This document shows positions 21,778 to 23,733 of a stretch of 23,733 nt of DNA, piece after piece. The notes below the pieces were generated by a model. The model saw only the letters and a list, made by a program, of their open reading frames with translations, did not search any database and was not told the origin of the DNA. The DNA is from Actinomycetota bacterium (GTDB lineage: Bacteria > Actinomycetota > Acidimicrobiia > Acidimicrobiales > UBA8592). Position 1 is the first letter of the stretch, and each line of letters begins with the position of its first letter. The translations under genes were made by a program, and so were the position numbers. Where the stretch lies: positions 4,710 through 28,442 of the forward strand of contig PAYW01000007.1 in the NCBI GenBank assembly GCA_002715425.1, written 5' to 3'.

Positions 21778-22278
21778 ATGAGCGAGAATCACATAGACGC
21801 ATCTGAATATCGCAATGTACTGGGAAGATATCCTACAGGCGTTACCCTTGTAAGCGCTATCGACGATGAAGGCCCATTTGCTATGGTCATTGGCTCTTTT
21901 GGTTCAGTCTCTCTTGATCCACCATTGGTGCAGTTTATGCCTGGCAGACAATCGGAAACTTGGAACCGAATCCATACCACAGGAAGTTATTGTGTCAACG
22001 TTCTCGGTGAACACCAGTTAGACCTAAGCAATAGTTTCTTCAATAAAGAAATGGATCCGTTTGATGCTATAGATTGGACTGCAGGTCCAACGGGGTCACC
22101 GATAATCGCAGGGTGTGTAGCTTGGATTGACTGCTCAATAGAGGCGATACATGAAGTGGGCGACCACTATATTGTTGTTGGATCTGTTGAAGCACTAGGT
22201 GAGGGAACCTCAGAAAATAAGCCTCTTTTGTTCTTAGGCGGAGCCTACGGATCATTTGGGTCACTTCCGGGGAACTAG
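21778..22278 (+). CDS. Flavin reductase-like FMN-binding domain protein
   Basis: This 166-residue protein is a single flavin-reductase-like split-barrel domain. RNVLGRYPTGVTLVSAI (12-28), SVSLDPPLVQFMPGRQSETWNRI (about 43-65), GSYCVNVLGEHQLDLSNSFF and VGDHYIVVGSVEALG near 126-140 follow the usual order, and the GDH motif near the C-terminus is typical. Such proteins reduce FMN or FAD with NAD(P)H, commonly for a two-component monooxygenase; no oxygenase gene is adjacent. The ATG at 21778 has an AGGGG ribosome binding site. It is divergent from the thioredoxin-selenoprotein operon (184-nt gap) and followed by the hexapeptide-repeat gene after 1 nt, so the two form an operon. Confidence 0.88.
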   Translation: MSENHIDASEYRNVLGRYPTGVTLVSAIDDEGPFAMVIGSFGSVSLDPPLVQFMPGRQSETWNRIHTTGSYCVNVLGEHQLDLSNSFFNKEMDPFDAIDWTAGPTGSPIIAGCVAWIDCSIEAIHEVGDHYIVVGSVEALGEGTSENKPLLFLGGAYGSFGSLPGN

Positions 22279-22279
22279 T

Positions 22280-22798
22280 ATGCCGATCTATGCTTTAGGG
22301 GATAAAGAACCATCGATAGCTACTAATGCGTATGTCCATCCAGAGGCAGTAATAATAGGCGAAGTAACTATCGGGTCGGAATCATCTGTATGGCCGTGCG
22401 CAGTTCTTCGAGGCGATGATGGAAAAATTGTTATAGGAGAGCGCAGCAACATTCAAGATGGCGCTGTGATTCACACGACAATTATTTATCCAACAATCGT
22501 CGGAAATGATTGCACGATAGGGCACCTTGCCCACCTTGAAGGATGCAGAGTGCTCGATGGCGCGCTTATTGGAACTGCGTCGGTAGTGTTGCACGATGCA
22601 GAGATTCAGCAAGGGGCACTTGTCGGGGCGAACGCTGTCGTTACTGGAGGAACGATCGTTCCTCCAGCTGCAATGGCATTAGGAATTCCAGCGAAAATAA
22701 GAGAAAACATGGCAAATCAAGAAGAGATTTCTCTTGGGGTTGAATCTTACGTAAATCGAGGTAAATGGTTTCGCCAAGAATTACGCCGCATTGATTAA
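22280..22798 (+). CDS. Gamma-carbonic-anhydrase-like left-handed beta-helix protein
   Basis: This 172-residue protein has many hexapeptide repeats ([LIV]-G-x4, e.g. AVIIGEVTIGSESSVWPCAVLRGDDGKIVIGERSNIQDGAVIH) forming a left-handed beta-helix, then a C-terminal helix. Gamma-carbonic anhydrases use three His for zinc. His65 (GAVIH) and His82 (TIGHLAHLEGC) are present, but the position of the third, five residues after His82, is Glu87; His85 lies two earlier. Zinc binding and activity are therefore uncertain. The frame reaches back to 22256 within the flavin reductase gene, but ATG 22280 is preferred: GGGG lies 7 nt ahead of it and the conserved sequence starts there. It begins 1 nt after the flavin reductase stop. 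Confidence 0.85.
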   Translation: MPIYALGDKEPSIATNAYVHPEAVIIGEVTIGSESSVWPCAVLRGDDGKIVIGERSNIQDGAVIHTTIIYPTIVGNDCTIGHLAHLEGCRVLDGALIGTASVVLHDAEIQQGALVGANAVVTGGTIVPPAAMALGIPAKIRENMANQEEISLGVESYVNRGKWFRQELRRID

Positions 22799-22851
22799 GT
22801 GACTAGATTCACATCCCCAATTGCCATCTCGGTGCGAAAACAAGGGAACGT

Positions 22852-22886
22852 TTGTTAGTATTCATATATTAAATACTTTTAAAGTA
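22852..22886 (+). promoter_or_regulatory. Predicted sufB promoter with overlapping palindrome
   Basis: TTGTTA (22852-22857), a 16-nt spacer, and TACTTT (22874-22879) fit a -35/-10 pair with a start near 22886, giving a roughly 10-nt leader with GAGAG before ATG 22897. The -10 box is the left arm of TACTTT-T-AAAGTA (22874-22886), a 6-bp inverted repeat that could bind a repressor. It does not match motifs known to me for SufR or IdeR. Confidence 0.4.
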
Positions 22887-22896
22887 AGATGAGAGA

Positions 22897-23733
22897 ATGG
22901 CCGCAACTAATACAGGTATAGATCTAAGTAAATACCAATTAGGTTGGAGTGACGCCGAAGACTATGTGTTCAAACCAAAAAAAGGATTGACTGAAAGTCT
23001 TGTCCAAGAAATTTCATGGATGAAAGGTGAACCTAACTGGATGCGCGATTTTCGTCTCAAGTCTCTAAGGCATTTTCAAAATCGCCCCATGCCAAATTGG
23101 GGAGGAGACATGTCAGAGATCTATTTTGATGATATCTACTACTACATCAAGCCTAGTGAAAGCGTAGTAGATGAATGGGAAGATGTTCCTGAGGCGATCA
23201 AAGATACTTATGAGAAACTTGGCATACCAGAGGCAGAAAGAAAGTACTTAGCCGGCGTTACCGCTCAGTACGAATCCGAAGTTGTTTACCATAAAAATCG
23301 TGAAGATTTAGAAGCTCAAGGTGTAATTTTCTGCGATATGGATACAGCTCTACGCGAATACCCTGAGATCGTCCGAGCATATTTCGGAAAAGTTATCCCA
23401 TCAAACGACAATAAATTCTCAGCTCTTAATTCAGCGGTATGGTCCGGCGGGTCATTTATTTATGTTCCCGAAGGAGTTGAGGTCGAAATGCCTCTCCAAG
23501 CATATTTCCGAATAAACGCTGAAAATATGGGGCAGTTCGAGCGAACCCTTATTATCGCCGATAAAGGATCGAAAGTTCATTACATTGAAGGATGCTCTGC
23601 GCCAGTTTATAGCACGGATTCCTTACATTCTGCTGTGGTTGAGATCGTTGTGAAAGAGTCAGCAAGAGTTACATATACAACCATCCAGAACTGGTCTAAC
23701 AATGTATTCAACCTTGTGACGAAGCGTGCTCGC
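22897..23733 (+). CDS. sufB: Fe-S cluster assembly scaffold SufB, N-terminal part, cut by window edge
   Basis: From ATG 22897 the frame is open for 279 codons to the window end; full-length SufB is around 470 residues, so about 60 % is present. Diagnostic strings include [19 protein letters not shown] (39-57), [89 protein letters not shown] (the Cys region of the beta-helix) and [14 protein letters not shown]. SufB with SufC and SufD forms the cytosolic scaffold on which Fe-S clusters are built. As the first gene after a promoter it probably leads a suf operon continuing beyond the window. Fe-S clients here include MutY. Confidence 0.97.
   Translation, partial: MAATNTGIDLSKYQLGWSDAEDYVFKPKKGLTESLVQEISWMKGEPNWMRDFRLKSLRHFQNRPMPNWGGDMSEIYFDDIYYYIKPSESVVDEWEDVPEAIKDTYEKLGIPEAERKYLAGVTAQYESEVVYHKNREDLEAQGVIFCDMDTALREYPEIVRAYFGKVIPSNDNKFSALNSAVWSGGSFIYVPEGVEVEMPLQAYFRINAENMGQFERTLIIADKGSKVHYIEGCSAPVYSTDSLHSAVVEIVVKESARVTYTTIQNWSNNVFNLVTKRAR

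Noticed and set aside
22256..22279. Upstream start for the gamma-carbonic-anhydrase-like gene at 22256
   Set aside because: It would overlap the end of the flavin reductase; ATG 22280 has GGGG 7 nt ahead and matches the family start.
22799..22896. GTGA-CTAGAT-TCAC after the gamma-carbonic-anhydrase-like gene as a terminator
   Set aside because: Only a 4-bp stem and no following T-tract; too weak to annotate.
1..23733. tRNA or rRNA genes, CRISPR arrays, insertion sequences, prophage genes
   Set aside because: No cloverleaf-like segments, regularly spaced repeats, transposase or integrase sequences were found by reading; a covariance-model search was not possible.

Overview
The window looks like a piece of a streamlined marine actinobacterial chromosome, most likely class Acidimicrobiia. 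This rests on gene content: an LLM-class F420-type oxidoreductase, a P450, a CaiB-type CoA-transferase, an acyl-CoA dehydrogenase, an SDR and an actinobacterial-style ProA-like dehydrogenase. GC is in the mid-40s % by eye, gaps between genes are very short, and many genes have a TANNNT box 6-8 nt before the start codon, as expected for leaderless transcripts. No phylogeny could be run. I see no rRNA, tRNA, CRISPR array, prophage or insertion sequence.

Layout: 1-758 is the N-terminal part of a ProA-like dehydrogenase (minus strand). It is divergent from ung (uracil-DNA glycosylase) and a gpgS-like glycosyltransferase. 2832-5033 holds an extended-SDR reductase and an acyl-CoA dehydrogenase (both minus). 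5160-5860 is a VapBC-type toxin-antitoxin pair. 5857-8158 has an MFE-2-like SDR (minus) and a class III CoA-transferase. 8214-9476 is an orphan lipoprotein binding protein. 9473-12996 has a D-2-hydroxyacid dehydrogenase (minus) divergent from cbs-metB (transsulfuration). 13010-15815 has an F420-type oxidoreductase, a cytochrome P450 and a thioredoxin-fold protein without CxxC. 15910-17169 is a CapA-like lipid- or membrane-anchored protein with a Pro-Thr microsatellite. 17179-19636 has a small membrane protein, mutY and a YcaQ-type DNA glycosylase. 19633-21593 is a two-gene operon, discussed below. 21778-22798 has a flavin reductase and a gamma-carbonic-anhydrase-like protein. 22897 to the end is the start of sufB.

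The most interesting item is at 19633-20148 (minus). Conventional gene calling splits it into two small ORFs at an in-frame TGA. The TGA sits exactly at the U of a UGSC motif followed by TTCSVHD, and a compact hairpin with a GU in its apical loop begins 13 nt after it. I read this as a selenoprotein of the UGSC family, with the TGA as selenocysteine 93. Its upstream partner, overlapping by ATGA, fuses an N-terminal CPTC thioredoxin domain to a large conserved domain of unknown function. Together they look like a dedicated selenium-dependent redox couple. UGA is an ordinary stop in at least five other genes here, so recoding must be local.

Other general points: three convergent gene pairs share their stop codons inside a 4-bp palindrome (CTAG, TTAA, TTAA). 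Three more are separated by exactly 13 nt. Three base-excision-repair glycosylase genes (ung, mutY, ycaQ-like) lie in one window, all with leaderless-type promoters. Intergenic gaps above 150 bp (6790-6970 and 21594-21777) hold divergent promoters only, and there is no gene-free stretch longer than 300 bases.
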